In this document: positions 23,518 to 35,039 of the stretch, in pieces | Layout of the letters: every line of letters starts with the position of its first letter | How positions within the stretch are numbered: the stretch's first letter is position 1 | NCBI RefSeq assembly: GCF_032854445.1 | Contig: NC_088298.1 | Location: 14,125,504 to 14,189,503, forward strand | DNA from: Liolophura sinensis | Taxonomy: Eukaryota > Mollusca > Polyplacophora > Chitonida > Chitonidae | Length of the DNA: 64,000 nt | Direction of reading: 5' to 3' | Position numbers and translations under genes: made by a program | Notes under the pieces: generated by a model | What the model was told of the DNA's origin: nothing | The model's input: the letters and a program-made list of their open reading frames with translations, nothing else | Database searches by the model: none

Positions 23518-25379
23518 TGGTGGAAAAGTGATGTAAGACAAGGTCAAAGGTCAACTGACACTTGAATGACATTCCACTGCCATGTGAATGGCGTTCAAAT
23601 AGTCTACTTTGCGACATATAGAGGTAGAACAGAATTCTACCTCCATGCTTGCCGTAAAGCGACGACGTCATTTTGTACCGGTACGTCACTCAGTTGTCGT
23701 GATGACCTAACTTTAAAACTGTCAAAGATAGGGTCACCTGCAAATCTAGAGGGAGGAAGAAGGGGGAGGGGGGCAATATACTAAAATGTTGTAACTACTG
23801 TTTTAGTATCTTTTCCAAGATGGTTGATAATGAAATAAACATCTTGAATACACTCGATTAGAGTAATGAGCTGTTTATTCCAACTTGAAGCAGAGCTACA
23901 TTGTACTTCTCTGATAATATATCACTGAACTTGTCAATCTCATGAACGAAAGCCCATGAAACACATATTCATATATAAAAATGGAATTGAAGGATTCCCC
24001 ACTCTGACGGATATATGGCATCATTGGTAAGTTGCCTCTCCTAATGAAAAGTAGACTGGGCATCTCGCACAATGAGAAAGCAGGATTGTAAGACAAATGA
24101 ATGTTACTCGTTTCCTGGAGATTCAGAGATACGGTACATTATAGACAAATATGTTTATGCTAATGTTTTAGGCCTTCATTTTAAGCGAGATTCGAACTCT
24201 GGCCCTGTGAATGATGTGCCACCTCTGTGCTGTCTTTGTTTATTTAATGTTTATTTTCTCTGACCTTTCTTCCGATGCAAAATCAGCTTTGCCACACATT
24301 AGAGGTGGGCTGTAACCGTCCCCGTCGTCCAAATGACCAAATAGTTAATATGGACTGCTTTCATCATGTCGCCTAGATGAAGCTAAGCCAAAGCAGGCTG
24401 GGGAAATTATTGTTTATGTACTTGTTGGACAAAAATTTGGAAGAGTACAGATGTTGTATTTTGCATTTTTTGGGATCACTCCTAATAATTCGTGTAGCAC
24501 TTCGGTGTACTCCATTTCCAAAGAATTTATTATTGAATCATCACACAAAGAAACACCGACTAAAGCGAAAACGTAACATTCCACCTTTGCTTTTGTATAC
24601 TGATGTGCTACACAACTACGAGGCATGACCCCTGGGGAAGAATGCTGTTACATCGCGAAACGTGGATTCCCATCCAAATTTTGTACACGAAAAACACTGT
24701 CAAAAATTTCCACCGCTTTCTTTGGCATTGCTTGGGTCTGGCTACATGATAACACTATTCAATAGCAACTATTTATTTACTGTTTTTTAACAACAGCTCA
24801 TCATTATTGTCCACCTCTAATTCGGGGTTTCAAAGGTGAATTTCACCGGGGAAAAAAGGCTCAATGAAGCCAAGCATTAAAGAAAAAATGAAAGGAAACT
24901 CAGGCAGGTTAGCATGGTATCATCATTCACATGGCAAGAGAGGGAATCCCTAAAACAAGACTAAAACATGTCTACCATGCAACGTACGGTAGATGCACCT
25001 CTGAATCTAGGATGTGACCGATATGTCTCTGTAGTGCAATCCTGCTTTCTCAGTTCATGTGATCTACTCTCCATGAGCAACTTATCAGTGATGCCGTGTT
25101 TTTTCCAGAATAGGTTTTCCTTCAATTTCACAGACAAAAGAATATGTTTTACGGTGTGCGTGTGGGCCCATGCACTTAAATATGAGATTGGCCATTCAAA
25201 TGCTATCCTATTAGACACCTGGCAATGTATGCATGTAGCTCTGTTTCAAGACGGAAAAAGAATGCAGCAGTTTTGCAGAATCTGAATCTGCCTCTTTGAA
25301 CAAACACTATCGAATAAGTTACATCAAGTGAACATCAATTATTTCTTCAGCATTTGGAAAGGCACGTCCTACATGTAGG

Positions 25380-25627
25380 CTAGTGCGCTAGCTCAGCGCG
25401 ATGACCCAGGAGTCTCTCACCAAAGCGGTCGCTGTGAGTTCAAGTCCAGCTCTTGCGGGCCTCCTCTCCGACCGTACGTGGGAAAGTCTGTCAGCAACCT
25501 GCGGATGGTCGTGGGTTTCTCCCGGGCTGTGCCCGGTTTCCACCCACCATAAGGATGACAAACGTCGTATAAGTGAAATATTCTTGAGTACGGCGTATCA
25601 TCCAATCAAATAAAATAAATAAATAAA
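25380..25627 (+). repeat. SINE family 1 with target duplication
   Basis: Nearly complete; only the first part of the tRNA-like head is missing (it begins CTAGTGCGCTAGC). The B-box GTGAGTTCAAGTCC, body, shared tail and a TAAAATAAATAAATAAAT end are all present. An exact 13-bp duplication, TCCTACATGTAGG, lies at 25367-25379 and 25628-25640. It is inserted in the right half of the giant palindrome. Confidence 0.95.
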
Positions 25628-26296
25628 TCCTACATGTAGGTCTATCTGGATGGGTCAGGCTGAAACAACCGTCACTAAAAGCGCAGCTAAACATGTACAT
25701 GTTATTGGCACAGTATTTGGTTAATTTAATTTTTATGAAGCATTTTATTAGAGCCATGTTTAAACGAGATACTATTCATTTTTATGCACGCTTGTGTGAC
25801 CATGTGATGTTTAACACAAGCAGATATAAGTTTGGCAGATTTGCTGATGACATGGAGCTGATCGTTTGAAATACTGGCTTTATAGACAAATAAAATTAAT
25901 CTAGTTCAAATCTCTTTTCTGCATAGCCAGGTTTTAGTGAGAATTATACATTAATAAAAAAGTTTCCGTGGTCTTTGATAGCATTTGCTGGTATATGGCT
26001 ATCGTCGAATAACTCAGTCATATCGATCTTATGTTTTAAATATATTGCGTTTATAAACACGTCAGTCACTGGTCTCTACTGTTGAATGTTGAATGTGGAC
26101 TATACGAACTCATATGTCTATTTGGGGCGACGGGAATTACCGAGTGAAAACGGGTTTTGGGGGCAAATCTCAAAGTTGACAAAACACACTAAAGAAAACA
26201 TTGAAGGTTTAAAAACTCAACTTTTTAACCTCCTCATTTTTAAAAGATATACCAAACTTTTATTTTCTGTTGACGGGTAATTTCGCTGGACTAGGA

Positions 26297-26982
26297 CTTT
26301 AAGTTGGTGATTATTGATGAGGAGATTAAAGCCTACGTGTTCCGCTATCTGGCTTTCAGTTCTGCAGGCTCAACATGTATGTCAGCTGAAGTAGAATTAA
26401 AGGTCGTTCGGTGCAAATTGACCTTTGATCTTGTTATAAGTGACCTTTCCACCACATAATCTTGTCCTAAGCTGGTGAATATTTACGATGACATCAAACC
26501 CTACATTTCCCACTAATTGTCAGAACTATAGGTTCTTTGTTAATTAACGTAGAATCAAAGGTCGTTCTGTGCAAATTGACCTTTGATCTTGTCCTAAGTG
26601 ACCTTTCCACCTCATAATCTTGTCTTAAGTTGGTGATTCTTGCGATTACCATGCTCGACATTTTCTGGTTTCAATGTTATAGGTTTTATGTCAAATAAAT
26701 CCTTAATTATCGCTTATTAGTCTTTGTCTTAAGTGGCCTTTCCACAACAAAATTTTGTCTTACGTTGCAGATGCATACTTGGTATGATTTTCCGCACTAT
26801 AGCTTTGGTGTCAGCCTTATGGGCACTAGGTCAAATAAAACTGAACTGGGGGTAATTAAAAAGGGCCCCTCTACCAACCCACCCTGGATGAACTTAAGAC
26901 AACCTATGGTTAGGTAGGTTACCTCTACCCCACCAAACAGTCAAAGCTTTTATAGCTTTTATGTCAAATAAAACTCAGCTAG
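26297..26982 (-). repeat. Right outer arm of the palindrome
   Basis: Inverted copy of the left arm, with the complementary TTTCCACCACATAATCTTG motif at about 26445, 26603 and 26738. It is not identical to the left arm; I see scattered mismatches and small indels, so the arms are not a recent assembly fold. Confidence 0.8.
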
Positions 26983-27199
26983 TTCGTGGACTATATTCCG
27001 TCTTCTCAATGACTTTTCATATTAGCATTGTAAAAGCGCGTTTTACATGCGGTTAAATATGGCTAATTTATTACCAGGCAGACCGTTAATATTAGGATAT
27101 GCAAGATAGGTCTGCAGATACTTTATCCCTGCTTTTACCAAAGAGTTCCTCGCATAAATATATATATAGTCGCATATATATTTTTTTTCGGTCATGCGT

Positions 27200-27304
27200 T
27201 TAAACCGGGCTCCGTCCGGTTTCCTAACACCATAATGCTGGCCGCCGTAGAAGTGAAATATTCTTGAGTACGGCATAAAACACCAGTTAAATAAATAAAT
27301 AAAT
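27200..27304 (+). repeat. SINE family 1, 5'-truncated
   Basis: Begins AAACCGGGCTCCGTCCGGTT, then CACCATAATGCTGGCCGCCG, AAGTGAAATATTCTTGAGTA and ACACCAGTTAAATAAATAAA. Only the 3' half is present. Confidence 0.85.
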
Positions 27305-27550
27305 ATTATAGTGTTTAATGGGCAATATACAGAAATGTATCCAAATCCGTACAAGATGGAGGCGAACAAACCCTTGATGGCATTCACAGACAACGGAAAA
27401 CATATGCCTTTAGCAGTATATGCATCTACTATTCCAAAACAACCTTTTGTTTGCTGCTTGTTTAAAATGAAGTCTGCATATACCCTCAGGAAATCTTTCG
27501 TTAGCTGGGTTAGCTACAAACACGCATTCACTGTTGTAACAAGTAGAATT

Positions 27551-29637
27551 CACTGTTAGCATACAGTATGGAAGTGTATCCCCAAAACTGCTATTGTTGA
27601 AAGAGATGAAAGGCATTGCGAACAGTATGATGGCGGATCTGAAAATTGCACGACGAGGAGTTTGAAAGCACAAGCAAGACAAAAAAGAGAGAAACAAATA
27701 AGAAAAAAGCCAGCACAATTAAAGAGGCTGGAAATTCTTTCTACTTTCAACTTCATTTTTTTTTACTTTAAGTTATACATGTGACGACATCATGATCAAA
27801 GCTTACTTAGATCTGGCTTTTAATAATTATATTGTGTACAGATATTTATTTAATATTTAGTTACTTTTCTGACCAATTAGGTCTCACGTTTGAATGCGCC
27901 ACTCGCAGGTTTGAGTCCGCCACTTGGAGGTGTGAATCCGCCACTCGCAGGTTGAATCCACCACTTGCAGGTGTGAACCCACCACTTGCTGTGGCTATAA
28001 GTTTATGTAACTTAGTCAGGTGCCTGGCGAAAGCCGGTGGATGGTTTCCTCCCGGCATCGGTTACCTCCCAGCACCCGGTCGCCCCCCCCCCCCCCATCC
28101 CCCGGCACTCGGGATTCTATAGTCCTATAAACCTGACAGCAACATAAATGAAAAATTCTTCAGTTCCGCAGTCGTATGCAGCCAAATAACATCAAGAGAC
28201 CTTCCTTAATAGTTTAGACGGAGAACCCACTCAGTGGTTTTCTTTTACAAACAAGTGGAGTTATGTCCGACAATCGTAATTGAAGTTCGCTAACCGCTTT
28301 ATTGTTGTGAATCCGAAAGTTGTCCGGTGAAAGCCTGCCTAATCATACAAATGTAATTAAATTAAGCCGTTCACAAACGCTACTTCGTACATTACACTGA
28401 CGAGTTAAGTGGCCTGCCCATGTATAGCGCTACAAATCTAAGCCTTCTGTAGTCATTTATCAGCTAGACCTTAATCACCCATGGTAGAAATGTCAACTTT
28501 AATGTTTACATGTAACTAGAAACCATTCATGCACTTCGCCTCGTGCATTTGTTTATGTTACAAAACATCGTACATAGAGAGCATTACACAAGTATTTACA
28601 CGATTGCAGTTCAAATCTGAATAATAAAATTACAAAGTACAAGGTTCCTGTCCCGTTCCATCAATGCTCCAAGCAATTTGCTGCATGTTTTTTTATTTAT
28701 TTATTTATTTTTTGAAAGATTATTTATGACGTTGAAAAATATATGGTTTGTAAACATAGAATTCCATTCAGCGTGTGGTTGGATACACTTCCCGAGCAGT
28801 GTAACGTATCTCAACCTGATAAAGTATTAACTGACTAATTGGTTCGTTGACTGAGTGCATGAGTGATTAGAGTGACTGACTGACTGGCTGACTGGATGCA
28901 TAGCTGGCCAACTGATAAAGGTCTGTATGACTCTGATTAGCTGAATGACAAGATATCTGATTCATAATGATTGATTGATGGTCTTTAACTATAAGACATC
29001 AGAAAACCACTTGTGTAACTGAGGAACTTCCTACAAGTGACACAGATTTTCCGCTGCAGTGCTTGAGCTCAGTATGTATGCACTAACACTGTGGAAGATA
29101 AGTGATATATGTACCTAGCCCTAACTCCACCTAAAACTGTCATTTTAATCAGAGTGCCTTGCATATGAAAGACAGAACATAGGTTTTATAAAAAGATGTT
29201 TGAAATAAAATTAATACAGCTCTTTCTGACTTCAAGAGCGAAAGTAAAAATGGAGACTCATAAAGTAAGCCTTATTTTCTTAATACAAGAAATGTGATGT
29301 ATAATGTGCCACGTGATACAGTAGATATATAACAGGTTTGGCATCCCGTGTTGACCATTCACTCAACTATCCCACATCAGACAAAATACTCCACTTTTAA
29401 TTGGACAAGAACGGTCACGTGGGGTACGAATATATTCTAGAATCCTGCAGACTACGTGAAATGTGTCTTCTGAGTAGGTTATCTCCCTTCGATGGGATAT
29501 GATATAACCATATAACTAATAGTATTCTGCAAGTAATCACGCACTCGTTCGGCCGCTGCATAACACCAGCTTTGTTTGTCACGGTCTCGGCGACTTTGCG
29601 GTGATTCTTGGTGAACGTGCTTTAATTCTTACATCAT
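27551..29637. repeat. 2.1-kb duplicated block, copy 1
   Basis: Matches 29838-31920 base for base over its whole length with only scattered substitutions and short indels. Its right end is cut by the 200-N gap. Besides unique sequence it contains a small tandem of AATCCGCCACTCGCAGGTGTG units near 27893-27990, a poly-C near 28083, a shared-tail-like piece (ATAAATGAAAAATTCTTCAG) near 28145, and a CTGA-rich short repeat near 28875. Confidence 0.93.
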
Positions 29638-29837
29638 NNNNNNNNNNNNNNNNNNNNNNNNNNNNNNNNNNNNNNNNNNNNNNNNNNNNNNNNNNNNNNN
29701 NNNNNNNNNNNNNNNNNNNNNNNNNNNNNNNNNNNNNNNNNNNNNNNNNNNNNNNNNNNNNNNNNNNNNNNNNNNNNNNNNNNNNNNNNNNNNNNNNNNN
29801 NNNNNNNNNNNNNNNNNNNNNNNNNNNNNNNNNNNNN
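29638..29837. other. Assembly gap of 200 N
   Basis: Exactly 200 unknown bases. This round length suggests a default-size scaffold gap, not a measured distance. Confidence 0.99.
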
Positions 29838-31920
29838 CACTGTTAGCATACAGTATGGAAGTGTATCCCCAAAACTGCTATTGTTGAAAGAGATGAAAGG
29901 CATTGCGAACAGTATGATGGCGGATCTGAAAATTGCACGACGAGGAGTTTGAAAGCACAAACAAGACAAAACAGAGAGAAACAAATAAGAAAAAAGCCAG
30001 CACAATTAAAGAGGCTGGAAATTCTTTCTACTTTCAACTTCATTTTTTTTTACTTTAAGTTATACATGTGACGAGATCATGATCAAAGCTTACTTAGATC
30101 TGGCTTTTAATAATTATATTGTGTACAGATATTTATTTAATATTTAGTTACTTTTCTGATCAATAAGGTCTCACGTTTGAATCCGCCACTCGCAGGTGTG
30201 AATCCGCCACTCGCAGGTTGAATCCATCACTCGCAGGTGTGAACCCACCACTTGCTGTGGCTATAAGTTTATGTAACTTAGGTGCCTGGCGAAAGTCGGT
30301 GGATGGTTTCCTCCCGGCACCCCGGTTTCCTCCCGGCACCGGTTACCACCCAGCACCCGGTTCCTCCCCCCCCCCCCCCGCTCCCCCGGCACTCGGGATT
30401 CTATACTCCTATAAACCTGACAGCAACATAAATGAAAAATTCTTCAGTTCCGCAATCGTATGCAGCCAAATAACATCAAGAGACCTTCCTTAATAGTTTA
30501 GACGGAGAACCCACTCAGTGGTTTTCTTTTACAAACAAGTGGAGTTATGTCCGACAATCGTAATTGAAGTTCACTAACCGCTTTATTGTTGTGAATCCGA
30601 AAGTTGTCCGGTGAAAGCCTGCCTAATCATACAAATGTAATTAAATTAAGCCGTTCATAAACGCTACTTCGTACATTACACTGACGAGTTAAGTGGCCCG
30701 CCCATGTATAGCGCTACAAATCTAAGCCTTCTGTAGTCATTTATCAGCTAGACCTTAATCACCCATGGTAGAAATGTCAACTTTAATGTTTACATGTAAC
30801 TAGAAACCATTCATGCACTTCGCCTCGTGCGTTTGTTTATGTTACAAAACATCGTACATAGAGAGCATTACACAAGTATTTACACGATTGCAATTCAAAT
30901 CTGAATAATAAAATTACAAACTACAAGGTTCTTGTCCCGTTCGATCAATGCTCCAAGCAATCTGCTGCATGTTTTTTTTATTTATTTATTTTTTTTGAAA
31001 GATTATTTATGACGTTGAGAAATATATGGTTTGTAAACATAGAATTCCATTCAGCGTGTTGTTGGATACACTTCCCGAGCAGTGTAACGTATCTCAACCT
31101 GATAAAGTATTAACTGACTGATTGGTTCGTTGACTGAGTGCATGAGTGATTAGAGTGACTAACTGACTGGCTGACTGGATGCATAGCTAGCCAACTGATA
31201 AAGGTCTGTATGACTCTGATTAGCTGAATGACAAGATATCTGATTCATAATGATTGATTGATGGTCTTTAACTATAAGACATCAGAAAACCACTTGTGTA
31301 ACTGAGGAACTTCCTACAAGTGACACAGATTTTCCGCTGCAGTGCTTGAGCTCAGTATGTATGCACTAACACTGTGGAAGATAAGTGATATATATACCTA
31401 GCCTAACTCCACCTAAAACTGTCATTTTAATCAGAGTACCTTGCATATGAAAGAGAGAACATAGGTTTTATAAAAAGATGTTTGAAATAAAATTAATACA
31501 GCTCTTTCTGACTTCAAGAGCGAAAGTAAAAATGGAGACCTATAAAGTAAGCCTTATTTTCTTAATACAAGAAATGTGATGTATAATGTGCCACGTGATA
31601 CAGTAGATATATAACAGGTTTGGCATCCCGTGTTGACCATTCACTCAACTATCCCACATCAGACAAAATACTCCACTTTTAATTGGACAAGAACGGTCAC
31701 GTGGGGTACGAATATATTCTAGAATCCAGCAGACTACGTGAAATGTGTCTGCTGAGTAGGTTATCTCCCTTCGATGGGATATGATATAACCATATAACTA
31801 ATAAGTATTCTGCAAGTAATCACGCACTCGTTCGGCCGCTGCATAACACCAGCTTTGTTTGTCACGGTCTCGGCGACTTTGCGGTGATTCTTGGTGAACG
31901 TGCTTTAATTCTTCCATCAT
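29838..31920. repeat. 2.1-kb duplicated block, copy 2
   Basis: Second copy of the block at 27551-29637, in the same orientation. It lacks one unit of the small CGCCACTCGCAGG tandem but has an extra CCCGGTTTCCTCCCGGCAC piece. Where copy 1 ends in the gap, copy 2 continues into unique sequence. The pattern of differences resembles allelic variation. Confidence 0.93.
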
Positions 31921-31926
31921 CCACAG
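31798..31926 (-). CDS. Candidate terminal coding exon, unrecognised protein
   Basis: Read minus, an acceptor-like TCCTTTGAGACAAAAG precedes 43 codons ending in TAG at 31800-31798: LWMMEELKHVHQESPQSRRD, then RDKQSWCYAAAERVRDYLQ, NTY. Composition is charged and protein-like, and the phase is 0. I do not recognise the family. The copy 1 equivalent (about 29529-29637) differs in ways that damage it: one base change turns the first Glu codon after Met-Met into a stop, and a one-base deletion removes the normal stop. That means either copy 1 is a dead duplicate or allele, or the reading frame is not real. No upstream exon was identified. Confidence 0.3.
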   Translation of the reverse strand: MWMMEELKHVHQESPQSRRDRDKQSWCYAAAERVRDYLQNTY

Positions 31927-33240
31927 CTTTTGTCTCAAAGGATACAAAAGAAACTTTGAGACAAAGATAATTGACTTCAGAAAATGAACGTCATCGATGA
32001 ACTTGCTGGAGGCACCCAACCAGTTCTCTCCAAAGAGTTGTTTTTGACAGTTATTTCCCTTGACGTGATGACTTCAGGCTACATAATTTCCGGACTGATC
32101 ACAATGGCTCAAAGCCATTTTTACAACCCAAGAAGAGAGCTAAGAAGCTTTGATGTATCTTTGCTTTGATACATGTTAGGATATATCCTAACCTGCATTT
32201 TAAGAAATAAAAAACCAAACTTTTAAGTGATAAATCTTTTAAGGCATAGTCTAGTTTCCTTGAAATTACGCGTAAAATATGCATCTTTCGTCATCTTTTA
32301 TGATACAGGCTTTAGGGAATAGACTATAGAGATGAACTTCTCCTAACATGATATGGCTGAAAATGGCCGAATTGGCGTTATTTAAACCCTATTCATTCAA
32401 CAATATATGAGTCTGTAATTTAAAATGTGTCAGGGCCTGGTATTTCAGTTTGGCTCGCTTGGATTTGCTGGCCTTGGTTTTAACAAGATTTTATATGAGC
32501 TAGACGTTATTGCTGTAGGACAATGCAATAGTCATTTCTTCGTGAGTATGCACAATGTTGGTATGTTTAATGTCTTATCATGTGCTGGCGTCTCGCTCTA
32601 GCTCGTTGTCTCTATATGTGGTCTGATGAGGACGCAGGTGCACGCGCCGTGTTTGATGGATCGTCATCGACAGGGTTCAAAGTTCACGCGCAACACTAAG
32701 CTGACGTCAGCAAGCGAAGACGCGCGTACGGATTGCAGGTGTGTAGGGGTGGGACGACCAAAGGTCGCTCATTGATGTCGCTCGTTTGTAAATTGTCAAA
32801 CGCTCGCAGTCGTTGTTATATTCAGGTGACAGTCATCTCTTACACATAGGCCGTAAACGTCAGAACTGTATCTATTTATAACCAGTTCCATTGTAGCGCG
32901 TGCTTATATTTAGAAGACTGCCTAGCACGGCTGCGTCACAGTGGCTTGGAATAGCACTTGTCGGGCTAAAAATAGAAAGCCGCTTCTTGAATGGTTTAAA
33001 ACGTATATATTATCATCTTGAGATTTTAATCATTTCGCGGTGGTGACAACGGCAAATTGCACGTAATTTATAACTTATAATCCACTTTGGGAGGATGTAA
33101 AAGGAACGCTTCTCAATTTTTTTTTTTTTTTGCAATGCTTCCCTCAGCTGGCGGTCCCTTGCGTGGTACTTTGCATATATATAAATGTGTACACAGACGA
33201 AGAGCGTCACAGAATGTCATCAAAACCCTTTAGGCTTCAA
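31927..33240. other. Intergenic DNA, no gene recognised
   Basis: The region 32640-32760 is richer in CpG (CACGCGCCGTG, GACGCGCGTACGG) and could be regulatory, but no start or exon is supported. A poly-T lies near 33117-33131. Confidence 0.35.
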
Positions 33241-33241
33241 A

Positions 33242-33261
33242 TTTTCACCTGTCGTATATAT

Positions 33262-33297
<36 letters not shown>

Positions 33298-33309
33298 GAC
33301 AGGTGAAAA
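33242..33309. repeat. Perfect TA-rich hairpin
   Basis: TTTTCACCTGTCGTATATA at 33242-33260 is matched exactly by its complement at 33291-33309, with (TA)n between them. It is directly followed by a GA dinucleotide tract (33312-33331). Such a sequence can extrude as a cruciform. Confidence 0.9.
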
Positions 33310-33497
33310 AAAGAGAGAGAGAGAGAGAGAGGTGTTAACTGCTTTGGTCGCCACACCACTCACTCACCTGTCGATAATGTAATCTTTGTTAACCTTTGCT
33401 GTGACATCACGCTATTGTCTGAGCAGCTGATTGTTTTTCAAGAATCCACACTTGGGAATTTGGGGTTCGAGTGGTGACCACTTGAGTGAGCCTTCGT

Positions 33498-33576
33498 TTG
33501 GTATACAGTAGGGTGGGATTCGAACCCACACACACAAGGCTCTAAAACATTACAATATCCCACTGAGCTATCAGTG
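33498..33576 (-). repeat. tRNA-like sequence, probable SINE head
   Basis: Read minus, GATAGCTCAGTGGGA is an A-box and D-arm match, and GTGGGTTCGAATCCCAC is a perfect T-arm with 5-bp stem and B-box. No acceptor-stem pairing or usable anticodon arm was found, so this is a tRNA-derived repeat or tRNA pseudogene and not a working tRNA. Confidence 0.55.
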
Positions 33577-35039
33577 CAAGTTTCTTCTTTTAGACGGCTT
33601 TAAACGTTTGTTGTGACTCCAGTCCTTTGCTTAACACCAAACTGCATAATGCACTGATCTTTACAAGGGACAAACGGTCATCGGTTACCTCCTATAGTGC
33701 AAACTCACACAGAGCCCGTATCTAACAACAGAGTGACAACAAAAACAGTTAAGAATCCGTGGTTGTCACAGTACGAAAGAAATACAAACTATTTTCTCCT
33801 TCTTTGTAGCAGTACGCCAACTTTGATTGTTTCAGTTAATTGTTTTGCTATCTGGAATTGTTGTCTACAGTTCTGGAGCGTGTAAGGATACAAGGTAAGA
33901 GTATAAATTCCAACGCCATGTTACAAACGGCCTTTGTAGAATTATGACCAGTCAAAAAAAAATAATGTATTGGCGAACAGATGTGTTGTACTTTATTGCG
34001 TGGCAGGGGTAGTTCACTTTTAAGAAAATGAACCGATCATAGAATTTGCGCTGTTCCTGCACCGTGTCAAGAGTAATGATATAATGATTTCCCATTCGAG
34101 TCACTGTCCATAATCTTACATACCCAGTGTATGCTCATGTAGTAACCTTCATAGAGCACAACCGTCTGGACTCCCATTGGCTGTTGCACTAAAACTTCAT
34201 GTAACACCATCACGAAAGATCAACTATGCTACGTGTTTTTTTTTTTTTCAACTATGCAGATGAACGCGGCTTAGGCGGCACGAAAGAGCATTTATTGTGA
34301 TGTAACGTTTTTTTTTATTATCAGTTTGAAATGACACCGCGCGATTCTTAAAAAATAATCGATAGTTGTTACATTAATACAAACACGTTTAAGTAGGAGA
34401 TACAGCTGGAAACAGTTGATTCTTGAGAAAGAATCGACTCGGCGCTCCACGCCTCATCAATTATTTTTTAGAGTCAGCTGTTCCGCGTCGTTTCTCCACT
34501 ACTTAAACCTCATTTCCGACGAGTCAAATTATGCAGAAAATGCATATCACGTCATTGAATGCGTTTGCTAAACAGCCAAATTTTTCGTTATCATGGCCAT
34601 TTGTAACTTTGTTTTTCGGGTTCACCGTGATTTCGAATGGAATTCTTGGTACTTCTTGATTTTACCAGCCACATACGCAATGTTTCTATATCTTGACCAT
34701 TTGTGAATCTGTTTTTTATTTTATTCACTGCGATTTTGAATGGAATTCTTGTCATTTCTTGTTTTTAGCAGCATCACGGGCCATGTGTTTTTTTTTTTAT
34801 CTTGACCATCTCTCTCTATATATATCCGCGTTCTCGTAATCTAAGCCTATGTAATAAACATCTATTAAGCATTAGATAAGAATTTTTTCCGCTCCCACTT
34901 ATCACATTAACCCTATGTGATGAGTTGGAGCGGGCCGTCTTGTCGTTACAGGTGGTTGCTTTACAATCCCTACGGAATACCACTTGCCTTCCACCAATAT
35001 GGTGTGCATATTTGCGTTTCACATGTGGGGAAATTACAA
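33577..35039. other. Intergenic DNA, minor repeat traces
   Basis: A donor-like ACAAGGTAAGAG lies at about 33888-33899 after a short open stretch, but no exon could be built. AATTCTTG-containing near-repeats around 34636 and 34741 suggest an old short duplication. CACCAATATGGTGTGCATATT at 34993-35013 resembles the core of SINE family 3. Confidence 0.35.

Larger units (their letters stand above)
22837..26982. mobile_element. 4.1-kb giant imperfect palindrome, candidate foldback element
   Basis: The outer arms 22837-23517 and about 26297-26982 are inverted copies of each other. Both outer tips read CTAGCTGAG, TTTATTTGACATAAAAGCTA and TAAAAGC, then GGTGGGGTAGAGGTAACCTA. Each arm is a tandem array of 135-165 bp units marked by TTATGTGGTGGAAA and CAAAGGTCAATTTGCACC, with unit spacing of 137 then 152 bp in the left arm and 135 then 158 in the right. 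Inverted similarity resumes further in: about 23885-24150 against 25275-24985 (GGCATCA, TAAGTTGC, GAGAAAGCAGGATTG), and weakly 24300-24395 against 24850-24725 (ATTAGAGGTGG). A SINE sits in the right arm. No transposase was found, and no target duplication was clear. The structure resembles foldback-type DNA transposons, but the class is inferred. Confidence 0.75.

Noticed and set aside
22837-26982. Helitron, because one tip ends in CTAG
   Set aside because: Helitrons lack inverted ends; both tips here are the same sequence in inverted orientation.
27551-31920. LTR retrotransposon with two 2.1-kb LTRs
   Set aside because: No TG...CA ends, no primer-binding site, no gag or pol, and the space between is only a default-size gap.
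33498-33576. Possible tRNA gene
   Set aside because: The A-box and T-arm are good, but there is no acceptor stem or anticodon arm, so it was called a tRNA-like repeat.
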